Of a stretch of 64,000 nucleotides of DNA, positions 43,592 to 56,500 are shown piece by piece. Both the position numbers and the translations under genes were made by a program. Positions within the stretch are counted from its first letter, which is position 1, and each line of letters begins with the position of its first letter. The stretch is from NCBI GenBank assembly GCA_019096155.1, contig JAHCVI010000005.1, positions 630,468-694,467 on the forward strand. The letters run 5' to 3'. The notes under the pieces were generated by a model. That model worked only from the letters and a program-made list of their open reading frames with translations, did not search any database and was not told the origin of the DNA. Origin of the DNA: Staphylotrichum longicolle (taxonomy: Eukaryota > Ascomycota > Sordariomycetes > Sordariales > Chaetomiaceae).

Positions 43592-44998
43592 ATGGCTTCC
43601 GCACCGACCGCCAACGGCGGCAGCAACGTCGCCGAGTACGACCTCATGCTCAAGCTCGTCCAGCACCTCGACCGCCACATGATCTTCCCCCTGCTCGAGT
43701 TCAACGCCGGCCAACTAGTCGACGAGGAGAGCGGCGACGTCAAGGATGAGGCCAAGGCCCGCGAGATCACACAGGCCAAGTACGCCCTGCTCAAAAAGAC
43801 AAACATGACCGACTACGTCGCCAACCTCTACTGCGAGCTCGAGGGCCTCAAGGAGCCCCCCGCCGAGTTTGCCGACAAGAAGCAGAAGGTCTTCAGCCAG
43901 CTGCAAAAGTTGGAGCAGGAGACCAGCAAGATCATCGAGCTGCTGGAGCGGGACGATGTCGTCAAAACCTGCGCAGCGACAAGGTGGCCAACTTGGAGTT
44001 CCTCAAGCGGGAACACGACGTAGGTTCTTCTGTGATTGGGCATTTTTGGGGGACTTTGGACGTGCTGACGAGCTGTGCGACAGGTGACCATGGAGATGGT
44101 GAACGCCCTCTACGACCTCGGCAACCTGCAGTACAGCTGCGGCAACTACGGCGACGCCTCCGAGATGCTCTACCGGTTCCGCGTCCTCTCGACCGATAAC
44201 GACAAGGTGGCTTATGCGACATGGGGCAGACTGGCCTGCGAGATCCTCACCATGAACTGGGAGTCGGCCATGGAGGAGCTGCAAAAGGTGCGCGAGACCA
44301 TCGACTCGAGGCTGTCGCAGAACCCTCTGGCCCAGTTGGAACACCGGACCGCCCTCATCCACTGGGTCCTCTTCCCTCTCTTCAACTTCGAGAAGGCCCG
44401 CGAGCCCATCCTCGAGCTCTTCTTCAACGCCGGCTACATCAACACCATCCAGGCCAACTGCCCGTGGATCCTGCGGTACCTCGCCGTCGCCGTCATCACC
44501 AACCGTGGCCGGGCGAAGAACCCCGGTATCCACCAGAAGCAGATGAAGGACATCGTCCGCATCGTTAAGCAGGAGGCGTACGAGTACCAGGACCCCGTCA
44601 CCCGGTTCGTGCACGCCCTGTGCATCGATTTCGACTTCGAGGAGGCCCAGCGCCAGCTCGTGCTCGCCGAGGAGGTCCTCCGCAGCGATTTCTTCCTGCT
44701 CGCCCACGCCGACGACTTTGTCGACTCGGCGCGGCATCTCATCTTCGAGAGCTACTGCAAGATCCACGCGCGCATCTCGCTCAAGGACCTTAGCGCACGG
44801 CTGGGCCTGAACGCGGACGCGGCCGAGAAGTGGATCGTCAACCTCATCCGCGACACGAGGTTGGACGCCAAGATCGATTACAAGGAGGGCACAGTCGTCA
44901 TGAACCACCCGCCAAGCTCGGTCTACCAGCAGGTCATCGAGAAGACCAAGGGCGGTTTCTTCAGGACGCAGGTCCTGAGCGCCGCGGTTGCCAAGTAG
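43592..44998 (+). CDS. int6: Translation initiation factor eIF3 subunit e (INT6), with an apparent one-base deletion
   Basis: A subunit of the eIF3 complex on the 40S ribosome. Exon 1 is 43592-44019 (MASAPTANGGSNVAEYDLML, HLDRHMIFPLLEFNA, TNMTDYVANLYCEL) and exon 2 is 44084-44998, beginning VTMEMVNALYDLGNLQYSCG. The PCI domain is at the C-terminus (DDFVDSARHLIFESYCKIHA, then ARLGLNADAAEKWIVNLI). Exon 1 is 428 nt, one short. After RDDVV (near 43964-43967, GTCAAAACC) the frame is lost, but reading one base on restores LRSDKVANLEFLKREHD, the conserved bridge into exon 2. With one inserted base the protein is 447 residues, normal for the family. The intron is 64 nt with a gtaggt donor. Loss of this gene by a real frameshift is unlikely. 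The same frame stays open for 124 codons after the TAG stop. Confidence 0.9.
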
Positions 44999-46756
44999 GA
45001 GAAGCAACTAGAATCTGTGGAGCAACCAGCGGCCAGGGAAGGTGGGGGAGCTGGGAAGCAAGCCCCTGAGGGGCAGGCAGCTAAGACGAAAGAAGCGGGG
45101 GAACAGAAGGCTGAGCGACAAGACGGGAGTCATGAAGATGGGTGGCAAGAAATCGGGAAACGAGGAAAGAAGAAGCGACGGACTGGTAGGCGTGCATCAG
45201 AGAGGCAAGTAGAAGGGAGGCAAGCAACTCGGGGGCAAGAAGCTGGACAAGGGGATGGTGCTTTGCACCAAACGAACCAGCGTGACCAGGGCAGTCGGGA
45301 CCCGGACCCCGACCCAGACCCGGGTCGGAGTTGGTTGCCGCGCTTCCCTTCGGGTTGCATCCCTAACTGACCGATAGAGCGAGCCCTTTGGCTTTGGGGG
45401 GCTGGGACAGCGGTAGACATCGTGCGATGGCGGCGACCACATGACATTGCCGCGGCAGCGGCCGGTGAGCAGCGATGTACTTTTACCTCGACGGCGCATG
45501 AAAACGGTTATGGTTATGGCTCAATTCATGGAACTTGATCTGAAGTCGTGTGATGTTGCCTGTGTTTGTTTGGTGTCTGCTCAGCCCGTCACGCCTTGGA
45601 CCCATTCTGCACCTTCAACCCCCATTTCTCCAAGATGGGGATGTGGTTTGTTGACCTGACGTGTGTTTAGGATTTCTGTATCGAAAGCTCTCTCCTCTGC
45701 TTCTCTACCAAATCCACAGGCATTTCCCCTTAACTCAACCATCGATAGTTTTACCCTCGGTATACACTTCTCTGCGTTTACTTCGAGGTGCTATGCAAAA
45801 TTCTCATGATATTAGAGTCATTAGGTTATTATTCCATCAACCAATAACCAGCCCTTTCTACCGAATCCCAACCCATGCACACCGGCAAAGTAGATACTTG
45901 AAACTGCTTCTCGAAAAGGTTTGATATTCCAACGATATGCTCTTCCGTCACCCTCAAAATCCATCATTTTCAAGAGAGACATTCGAATATCCGAATTAGC
46001 ATCCCAAACTCACCGCCACCATTTTGTATTCCCATGAGTCGACTATATTCAAAGGTCCCTGCCGGAGGCTCCCCTTTTAACAAAGTGGTACATAAGTTCT
46101 GTCGTTGAACACGAGGCATATATTACTGCTCTTACACCCCAGGGACGATGTTGCCTGGGCAGGACTTTGCCTTCTCCCACCAGGTGCCGCCTGACGATAG
46201 CTAAGGTAGATCGCATTCGAAGTCAAGGGTCTGAATAAAGCCTCTTGTGATGGTTTGACCTTCTGTTAATAATGATGACCCTTGGGCTGCGCTGCTTTGA
46301 GCTGATTCAATAAAAAAGCATCATTTCTTGTAAATATTAGCGCGTAATACCGGCTCAACGTTTTCCTTCTATTTGGGTTTACATGGTTTACTCTCTACTT
46401 GATATATGGATGTATCTTAATTACTATCCCGGATTTCGCTGTCGTCACCCAAAATTGAACACCGTAGACTACAATCATGCTGTCTCTGTCACCGGGATCA
46501 GAAGAGTGGCTTCATGACATATCGACTGACAATCCCATAACTTGGTATCTCAGATGTAACAAGCGACCAATTACTCGACGTAGAGAGAACGGGCAGCAAG
46601 CTCAAAGCCACAGCCTGACTGAAAATGTGGTCATGGTCTGATGATACACACAGACTAGTAATCATATCTCTAATTCGCAACCCAGGGGATATCCGACTAA
46701 TACGACTCCCTCAATCTTCCTTCCCAGTTCCACGCCGTCTATCATCTGATTAATCA
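44999..46756. other. Purine-rich eIF3e 3' flank and AT-rich gap
   Basis: The first about 370 bases are A/G-rich and stay open in the eIF3e frame after its stop. From about 45660 to 46740 composition turns AT-rich with no recognisable gene, unlike the rest of the right half. It could be a decayed element or simply an isochore-like spacer; no terminal repeats or reverse-transcriptase motifs were seen. Confidence 0.4.
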
Positions 46757-47264
46757 TCACGAATCCCTCCCAGCAAGCCACGTCTTCCCCTTCAGCTCCT
46801 CCACCACACTATCCCTCAGCCACCACCGCTTGCACCTGTAACCCCTCCTCTCCCTGAACCTCCTTCTTCTCCTGCTGCTGCTGCTCACCCTCATGCACCG
46901 CCGCCCCATCGAAACTTTCTTCTTGCCCCTCCCGATCCCGACCCCGACCCCGTCCCTCCCTTCCTCCCTTTCTCCTTCCCCTTCCTCCCCCTCCAGCACC
47001 AACCTTCCCTTCCGTCTCCACCGCCGCCTCGCCTCCCAACTTGTCATTACCGTCGCCAGCCTTCCCACTCCCAGTAGTCACAAAAACGCCCCTCCTCTCC
47101 ACCCACTCAAACAGCACCCTCAGCCCCAACCACCGATCCCTCTCCCCCTCTCCAGCCCCCTCCGCAACACCAACCTCGCATCCACCGCCGTGCTCGCGCC
47201 CTCCCCTCCCCGACCCCGCCGCCCGCGCCCAGCCGATCCAGCACGACGCTCCGCTCCGCCCACG
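46757..47264 (-). other. Probable frame-shifted remainder of the APC1 C-terminus
   Basis: Downstream of the APC1 stop, protein-like segments appear in order but in alternating frames on the minus strand: LTWAERSVVLDRLG, then VDARLVLRRGLE, then WLGLRVLFEWVER, then after a low-complexity charged part LRDSVVEELKGKTWLAG ending at 46757. Each early switch could be explained by one missing base in a G-rich run. It may be coding sequence with errors, or a degenerate 3' UTR. Confidence 0.5.
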
Positions 47265-50200
47265 TCAGATCACCAGCGCGTCGAGGCCGAAGACCCACTC
47301 CAGCGGCTCGCTTCGGCCATTACCGCTACGGGAATCATCTGCGTCGCCGGCGGATGGTGATGGCGCGGATTCTGCCGAATGGCCGCCGCCGCCGGCGGCG
47401 GCGGCGGCGAGCGCGCGCAGCGTCGCGGGGAAGGTGGCTTCGCTGGCGGGCCGGCGGCGGAGGTAGACTGTCTGATTTCGGCGAAAGTCCTCGATGAGAC
47501 GGGGGGTGGAGGCGAAGGGGATGGTGAGGTCCCAGTAGCCGAGGGACTGGGCGTCTGTTTTGATGTGGGAGATGTCGTCGAGAGGAGGCAGGAGGCAGGG
47601 GGTCTGGCGGCGGATGGTGATGGGTTGCTGCTGCTGGTTGGTTGGGTTGTTAAGGGTTGGGGGTTGGGAGGCGGTGGCGAGGGCGGAAGGGGAGTTGGGT
47701 TTGAGGTGGATGAGGATGGGCGTGTTGAGGGGCTGGCCTGTGGTGAGGTCTTTGGCGACGAGGCAACGGGCCTCGGTGGCCAGGACCCAGAAGTGACGGA
47801 ATGCTTGGAGATGGGAGCGGTTGTCCTGCACGTTGGCGGGGAAGAGCGGGTAGAACGCGACGAGGAGAGAGGCGACGGCGAGGTCGCTCGTGCCAAACGT
47901 TGCGGTTCCGCTGCCGAGAAACAGGGCGCCGATGGAGAGGTGGGCGGCGAGGTGGCTGCCGTAGGATGTGGTGGTGTCATCTCGCCCGTGGAGAGCACGG
48001 AGACGACGGAGCACGACGATGTCGCCGGTGCCAGCCATCACGGTTGCGCACGACAACGCCACGATATCCATGCACATGCATGCGTTGCTGCGGGCCAGCT
48101 CGCTGTCGTAGTTGCTCACGGGGATCCGCACAATGCGGATGAACTGGTCGAGGTAGTGGACGAGCAGGTCTCGGACCCTCACGTTAGCCGAGCCGGCGAA
48201 CCGCAATCCCAGAGAAAAGCAGAGGCCCGCGACAATCGAGAAGAAGGGTAAATCCCGACTCTGCAACTTGGTGACATTGGTGAGCCGGACCCGCGGCCTA
48301 TACTCGGAGGGCAGGCTGTCCTGGATCCACTCGAATGTGGGATCGACCTCGTTCCAGAGGATCAAGTTCTTCGCAACTGTCCGCAGGAGCAGTATGTCCG
48401 GCCGGACGTAGTCGAACTGCACCAGGCTATCCGGAACGTCGATCTTGCGTGCCACAATCTGGTCGCCCGACTTCATGTAGATGAGCGCAATCGCAACCAC
48501 GGCGCCAGCAGCTGACCAGTCAAGCACGTGTACCAGCTCCATCCTCTTCGTAGCCGTGGCCATGGTGAGAAGCTTCTCTGTCAGCTGCATATCTCGCAAC
48601 CCTCTCAAGTCGCCTCCCTTGCCCAGGTTGATGAAACCCAGCGCAAAGCCGGCTGCCAAGCGGTAACTCTCGTCGCGCACAGATCCCTCCTCCTCTTCCT
48701 CCTCTTGGTTGCCGATGTGCTCAACCTCCGACAGCATGATTTCGCTCATGCGGCGGTGCTGGCTGTTGCAGTAGACCAGTCCGATGCCCATAACACCGGT
48801 GGTCTGGGTGGCTGTCGAGAGGTTGAGGTCCGCCGCGCCGCGTGGCAGCATCCGCGCGACATGAACAGACAGGAGGCGCGTCATAAGCGCGTCCATGGTC
48901 CCGATGTAAGATGCCGCCAAGCCCAGAAGAAGGCCGATGGTAGTCATGGTGTGCTTGGGTGTCAGGTACTTAAATGCCACCCATCTTGCCACCGACTTGA
49001 GGTGGCCATTCAGCCCGAGCGCCAGGAGGAAGCCAGCGTGTCGATTGCTGAGATCCTGCCCGGGCTTGTTGTACAGAATCCAGGACGTGTCGATGCCCTT
49101 CGCGTCGGGTGAAATCGCGAGTCCGCCGGCAACGCCCTGGTGGAAGAATGCCCAGTTGATCTTTTCCTCTGGGAACATGTTCTTGTCCACGCTCACCGAG
49201 TTGTTGACAGGTCTGATGATACATGTCAAGTTGAATGTGGGGATATGGTACTTTTGCGTTAGTAATGGGTAGCGCAGAGCAAAGTTCAAAAGACCCCGAC
49301 CCGCCGGTATGGCCAAGGTGCTCGTCGCGATGGTCGTGACCAGTTCCTTCTGCTTCTCCAGGTACTCAGCCTCGGTCCATGCAGGCTTCGGTTCGAGACG
49401 GACAACGCGAGGCTTGGTCGTCGAGAGCAAATTGTGTGCTTCGTTCAGCCTCCTATCATCCCTGAACAGCGAACGCACGACAACCTGACGCTCCGCCCCG
49501 CCCGTGTCCTCGACATGGTCATTAAACCCATCGAGATGCTGGCACAGCATGTGGAAGTCCCATTTGGCGTCGTGGGACGGGACCTAGGCAAAGGTTAGAA
49601 CATCCTGGGCACCAAACAATCCTCAGCACTTACACCAACTTCAGGACCAGGACCTCGCCCCGCCTTGACTGGCTGCAGAACGCCGCTCATGTCTGTACGG
49701 CTGACGAGCGCCAGCAACGGTTTTGGCCATGATGGCGGAGGACTGGGTTGACAGATAGATATAATGTCTTGCAGGGGCGTGAGAATCGCCTCTGGCAAGG
49801 TCTCGAGGATCTGAGGGGTGAAGCCACACTCGTGCATGGCGACCACCACTTCGAACCGATGGGTGGTTGCACCAAGACGGCCGAACAGTCTCTCAAACAT
49901 GATGGTGCGGGGCGTGAGGCTCTCCCAGAGTTGGCTCCGCAGCCTTCCCCCAGAACTATCGCGAGTCGCATTAGCGTAAAGATCCGCTAAGGTTGGGTAA
50001 TCGGTGCCGTGGCCGGTTGTCAGATGGCCCTGAATCCAACTCAGGATACAGTAATCGGACGGAGGCTCGGCGAGACCAGCGACGACGAACGGCACTGAGG
50101 GACGGTTAGCATCTAACACAGAGCTGCAGATCTGAACTACCATACGCAAATCATGAGCAGAAGGCGGGTCTGCTTGCATGCTAAGTGCATACATGGCTTC

Positions 50201-53029
50201 GTACCGCTTCCATCCCAGCCATCCGGAGAGTTGACATAAGAGGGCTTTGAGATCGTTTTGGCTGGGCGAAGAGTCCTCGGAGGCGAGAATGTTCAGCTTC
50301 TGCTCTTCCACAAGAAGGGTCAGCGCAAGGATAATGCTCCAGGCGGCCATGTTGCGGGGCTCGCCGGTCCTGTTCAGGGACGTCGGGAGGTATCCTTCGA
50401 AGCCGAAGGCGGATAACCCACCCGCCGAGCTCATCCACCTCTTTGCGAGGGCTACGTGATATGGGATAAAGTTACTTGCATGCCACGCGTCCCCTCTTTG
50501 AACGTCAGAAGGGTAGGGTACTTCGGCATCTTGCAGCCATTGCCACGCCTTGTTACGCATCCAGGGCGGAGAGGCAGACGAATTCGGCGACTCTCGCAAC
50601 AGCATTGTGCCCAATTTAGTTCTTGCGGCGGAACCCACTGTCTCACTGCCCAATGTCCGCAGTGAGGTTTCGCTATTGTGCCCCAGAGCTAGGAAACTGG
50701 ACAAGAGGAGGATCACGACGGCCGACCATTCCATGTCGGCAATTGGGTGTTCGAGCCCCCGGCGTTTCGCATCTCGCAGCCATTGCATGACATGTGACCA
50801 GCCGCCCACCATTCTGTCCGCATGTGAAGGGTGGAGGACGCTCCGGCACACGTCAAGGACCTTGCGCACCTGAGGAACCGAGGGCTGCAGCTGGATCCTG
50901 ACGCGGTGGTATCTCCCGTCCTTGTCCCGGAGATCGACTACGCCACGGACGTTGGGGTGGCAGATGGCTTCAATCTGTGTACCGGATACGTTAAAGGCAA
51001 GCGGTCGTGGCCCGCCCGCCGTCCCGCCAGCTTTGCAAGTGCCAGAAAACTCAAGACTGCTGATGTTGTCTGCAAATAATGAGGGTAAGTCAACCGTTGT
51101 AACCTTGCCCCATGGCGACTGTAGGCTCAGCTCCCTGCCACCACTCCTGTCCTCAGACAGAATCATAATGGTTTCATGTCCATCAGAAAGCTTGCACGAG
51201 TCCACCACGCTCTGGACCCTCCTAGGGTCACCGGGAATGATGTTGAAGTCGCCCAAGTCTGCGGGGTGTTTGCCTTTGCTTTTGATTGGAGTGTGGCCGT
51301 CGACCTGCTCGATGTGCAGGGTGAGAAGCTGTAGTCGCTTGTCTACCGGATCCTGAATGGCAATCAACAGCAGAGCGCGGCCTTGCTCGTCGGTCGCCGT
51401 AGGGGGACCGGCCAGGACGAACACTTTAGTCTGGGTCCTTGCAGGCTTGCTGGACAGCGAATATCGCACGTTGGCATTGTCCATGGCAACAGTCTGAATC
51501 CTGGTGAAAAGCATTTCGTGCATGAGACCGTCGAAGTCGTGGTCGTCCAGGCCCATGTTGTGGAACCCCTCAAAGTCGCCGCCGGCACGCAGTTCTTCGA
51601 GCAGATTGTCTACGGGGGCCTCGGGCAGATTGTTGATGCGGTTGTAGTTGAACGTCCCGCCGAAACTCGGCCCACCATAGCCGCTGCTCAGTCGGAGACG
51701 TTGGCTGCCGTGTGACTCGGTTCGCCTGCCCCCGTGGCCACCATGCATGGACTGTTCCGCAAATGGTGCCCTGTCTTGTGAAGCGGACAGATCGGCACGG
51801 GCGAGAAGCGAGCTCACCCGCCGCGATTGCCTTCGTGTGGCATCGTTGCCTTTCTCCGCATCCACCAGCGAGCTCAAAGCCTTCTCGAGCGCTTTTTCCT
51901 TGCTCTCCTCAATCTTGACGCTCTTTCTTGACTTCTTTCCTGGGAGGGGTGCACCAAAGCTTTCTCTCGTCGAGGGGTGAATCGGGGTTGTCGCACCACT
52001 CGCCAGTCCTGGCGCCATGGAACTGCGTCGTCGGGATGGCTTGGGTTTCGTCTTCTTGGGACCTAGGAACGGATCTTCGTTCTCGAGGTAAGTCAGCCGC
52101 CAAAGGGTGTACATGTTGGTCTCCCGGTTGACAGTCACAGCAATGATGAGTTCCCTGGAGCGAGCTTGCGAGACATGCGGAATGTTGACGGCTTGGACGT
52201 GAAGAATCTCTTCAGAACGACTGAGAAAGACGGGCCCATTGCCAGTCTTCCGGCCCTTGGCGGTTTTCGGTTCGGGAGATGTCACTACCAAGCCCAGCTC
52301 CAGCAAAGGGTCCATCAGGCTGACCAGACGAGGCCAATGGCTGTCGTTGGCCTCCATGGGCTGTTGCCACATATTCTCCAATGTCTGGCTGAGTCTCAAG
52401 GGCAGCATCTTGGGGTTGCCCAGGCCTTCGGTCGAGAATTCGGTGAGGTTGTATCCATGGTTGCGACGGGATGGGGGCGGCGGGAGAGTCGAGACGAACG
52501 AAGCGGGGGGCACTTTCGGCAGCCGAAGCGAGACAGATGTGTTGTCGGCTCGTAGTTTGCGTTGAATAATGACGCCGCGGGGGCCGGCACAGGCCGACTC
52601 AACCTCGAAGGGCATGTGGACGACATGGCTGGTCCCTGAGAGGAAGTAGATGTGTGCTTGCGACTTGAGGAAGACGACGAGGGCTCTCGAAAGTGAGGGC
52701 TTCTCGGCGGGTCTCTTCGAGGAGCCATTTGGTTGTGGATTGGCATCGGGGCTGTCTGCCGAGGCAGGGAAGTAGGCGAGGAGGGCCTGTGTGACGGGCT
52801 CCTTCTCCAAGTCGAACTTGAAGCGTTTGCGGAAGATGCCTCCTCGGGACCAGATCACGCAGTCGTCGGTAGACAGAAGCTCGTCCTCGTACTCGCGGCC
52901 GTCCTCACTGCTGACGAGAACCTCCCAGGTGTACGAAGACGGGGGTGGATTTGGCGGAAGGACTCCTTCGTCGATTGCAAATCGCAGGCCAATGGGCTGA
53001 TGCACCCCGAGCGAAGTGACTGTGGCCAT
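47265..53029 (-). CDS. apc1: APC1/BimE, largest subunit of the anaphase-promoting complex
   Basis: A scaffold of the APC/C ubiquitin ligase that drives mitotic exit. Two exons, 53029-49634 and 49583-47265, separated by a 50-nt intron (gtaagt ... cctag); 1904 residues as read. Landmarks are the start MATVTSLGVHQPIGLRFAID, the propeller-like N-terminal half, a basic serine-rich loop (KPKPSRRRSS) typical of regulated phospho-loops, and the C-terminal PC (proteasome/cyclosome) repeats, for example LLLGLAASYIGTMDALMTRL, LVYCNSQHRRMSEIMLSEVE and LAAGFALGFINLGKGGDLRG. The frame stops after EWVFGLDALVI. Sequence like an APC1 end continues in shifted frames down to 46757 (LTWAERSVVLDRLG, VDARLVLRRGLE, WLGLRVLFEWVER). 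This would bring the length near 2070, similar to Aspergillus BimE. The true 3' end is therefore uncertain. Confidence 0.92.
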
Positions 53030-53561
53030 GATGGACGGCTGCTAGAAAGACAGCCTCAGAGAGGGGCAGAGGGATGCAGGCAGGATGGTGGATGGGTCCA
53101 TTTCGGTCGGAAACCCGAGAGGCCGTGGCGTTGTTGTTTGGTTGCGCCAAAAAAGGCCGGGTTTGGCTGCAGTTTTCCTCCTCAGCGGGATGCGCAGTGA
53201 GGAACTTCCCTGGGCGTGCCACTGGCTGTGCACCTTGAGGGTGGAAGTCGCGTTCAGGCGCGCCAAACAGCAAGGCTGCCCGAAGGTCCTGCCCCACCAA
53301 ATGGAGGGGCAGGCGCCAATTGGTCGGAGCTCTGCGTGCTCTCACACGACCCCTGCAGCTGTTGAATGCTCAGGAGTTTCCCTTGGCACCCTCCAGGCCA
53401 CACTGAGCTTCTGACGTAGCGCTTGGCCTTGCGCCCAAGCTTCCGTTCCGAAGCCGCAACAGCTCAACACACGCACTCTCCCAACACCTCCAAGGTCCTG
53501 CAACCCTCTACCGCGCGCGACATCGAAACGCCATGAAGTTGCCTCTGTCGCTCGAATCAAC
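53030..53561. other. Divergent promoter region, APC1 / VPS41
   Basis: 532 bases between two starts facing away from each other. No TATA box or gene seen. Confidence 0.5.
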
Positions 53562-56500
53562 ATGACCGAAAGCTCGCCACAGCCCGGCGACAATGAATCA
53601 CACGATGAGACGACAGAGGTGAAGGCGGGCGCGCAAAGTGGCCCCGACCGAGACCGAGGCACCACTGCGGCAGAATCAGACCAACCCAGCGATGCACCGA
53701 CTCCCTCAGGCGCCAGCGGCAGCCCCGAGGATGCCTCTAATCAAGCAGTAGAGGCTTCCAGTGGCGACGAGGAAGAGGGTGGCGATGAAGAGGAGGATGA
53801 CGAGGATGAGGACGAGGACGAAGAGGAGGAGTCAGACGAGGAAGACGAGGAAGAGGAAGAGCCGAAGCTCAAGTACGCAAGGCTTACCCAACACCTCGGA
53901 CCCGTCTATCGGAATGGCGATGCCACGAGCGCGTTTCTTGTGGCCGGGGACAAGATGGTCAGATGCCTCAACAGCCACCCCGACTGTTCGTCCCAGCTGC
54001 TAACCCGTTCTGCAGATCATTGGTACCCACAATGGCAACATTGTTAGTTATGCCTCGACCCCATGTGGTGTTTCCAGCTAACCGTCTGGGTGTACAGCAT
54101 GTCGTTCAATTGCCGGCATTTCAGACTCTGCGCGTCTACCATGCGCACTCCGCCTCGGTCACCTCCATCTCCATCTCGCCCTTCCCTCCCCCTCTTCCCA
54201 GCACCAAACCCGAGTCGGCTGCCAAGTCGGTCCCCAACAGCCCGCTTCGACCAGCCACGGGAACCAACGAGAGCCATGCCTCGCCCGCAGCCGCCTCGAG
54301 AAGGCCAAAGGAGCCACAAGCGATCCCGAACACACCGTCAAACAATATCCAAATCGCAACCTCGTCCATGGATGGCAACATTTGCGTCCAGTCACTGATT
54401 GACGTGAAGGATGTGCAGCTGCGGAACTTTGCCCGACCCGTCCAGGCGGTTGCTCTCTCCCCCGAGTACAAGAGTGATAAGACGTACTTGTCAGGGGGCC
54501 TGGCCGGCCAGCTCGTTCTGACAGTCGGCGCGCCAAACGGCAGGAGCACGGCCATGACCGTCGGCGCCACCGCGCAGGCTGCGGGTTGGCTTGGGAGCAT
54601 GGTCGGGGCTGGAACCGGCAAGGACACCATTTTGCACTCGGGCGAGGGCACCATCAATACCATCAAGTGGTCCTTGTCTGGCCGCTACGTCGTCTGGCTG
54701 AACGAGCACGGCATCAAGGTGATGCGCACGAAGCTGCACCTAGATCACGCCGACGCCGAAGATGCCTGGAAGCGCATTGGCCACATCGACAGGCCTCAGA
54801 CTGATGAGTGGGAGACAATGGCCAGTGTGTGGAAGGGCAGGGTTGAGTGGATCGATGAGCAGGCAGTCGAGCCAGACGAGACCACTCCCAGCCACCAAGG
54901 GACCGCCCTCTCTCCTGCAGCAGAGAGCCTAAAGCAGCAGCAAGTCAAAACGAACAAGAACATCGAGAGGTTGATGGTCGGGTGGGGTGGCACCATTTGG
55001 ATCATCCACATCCACCCTGGGGGAGTTGGCACGGGGAAGAACGTCGGGGAGAGGACCGCTGGACGGGCAGAGATTGTAAAGATGTGGGTGACGCATACTT
55101 TTTTTGTTTTGGTATGAAGCCTGACTAACCTTTTCCCAGACTTCGCATGGATTGCATCATTTCCGGCATTTCGTTATATACCCAGAACCTCTTGTTGGTT
55201 CTTGCTTACTGCTTACCCGATGACGAAGAGGGAGACGAGAGCGGCCAGACATCAAAAGGTCACAAACACACATTATCTGCGGGCTCAACAGAGAGCAGGC
55301 CGTCCGGCGGCATCCAGCGGAGGCAAAACAACCAGCCGCCAGAGCTGCGGCTCATTGATCTCTCGTCGCAGGCCGAGGTGGACAAGGATGGACTTACCAT
55401 CAGCCGGTTCGAACGGCTGTCCTCAAACGACTATCATCTCGGCATCCTGCCTGCCCAAACTGCCGCCGCCGCGGTCTCATCTCGTGGCGCCTTGGAGACG
55501 CTCGCAGGTCTTGGCACCGATGTGCTCAACGCCGCCCTGAACCCATTGGCCTTGTTCAGCTCTGCGGCGAGCGTCATGAGCAAGGGCAGCGACGGGGCTT
55601 CTGGGGCTAGCGTTCCCGGCGCAGGCGGTAGAGGACGGGTCTCGGTGCACCCTCATCTTCTCAAGCCAGGCGTCCAGATCTTTATCCACAGTCCGTACGA
55701 CTGCATTTTGGCCACGCGGCGTGATCTGGGAGACCACTTGGCCTGGCTTCTAGAGCACCACCAGTACCAAGAGGCATGGGAACTCGTTGACCAGCACCCC
55801 GAGATCATGACGGCGCCTCCCGACATGACACCAACATCGCCACAGCACACCCAAAGCACTGATGACTTCTATGACGAAACAGCATCGGTGGCAGACGGCA
55901 TGCGGAACTTTTACTCGTCAGCCGAGAAAGAGAAGCGGCGGATTGGGGAGTTGTGGATTCAGGAGATTATCGAGGCTGGCGACTGGACGAGGGCGGGACA
56001 GGTGTGCGGCAAAGTGCTCGGCACGCCCGACCGGTGGGAGAAATGGGTGTGGAGGTTCGCTGGGGCGAACAAGTTTGACGAGATTGTGAACTACATTCCC
56101 ACAGAACGCACGCGTCCGCCGATGCCCGGAACCCTCTATGAGGTTATGCTCGGGCATTACCTTCAGGTCAACAAGCCTCGGTTCCGACAGCTGCTGGAGC
56201 GATGGGCGCCCGACTTGTACGACGTGGGTGCCATCACGACTGTTCTTGAGGATCAGCTCAAATACCGTGATGTGCGGGAGGATAGCGTCGAGGACGGCGA
56301 AGTCGGTCGGGACTGGCGGATTGTCATGGAAAGTCTGGCCAAGCTGCACGAGGCCAACGGCAGGAACAGGGAGGCGCTCAAGTGTCACATCAAACTCCAA
56401 GACGCCGACTCAGCAATGCGGCTGATCAAGGAAGGCCACCTCGCCGACGCGGTGGCCGACGACATTCCGAGTTTTATTGGCTTGCGTGTTCCCCAGGATC

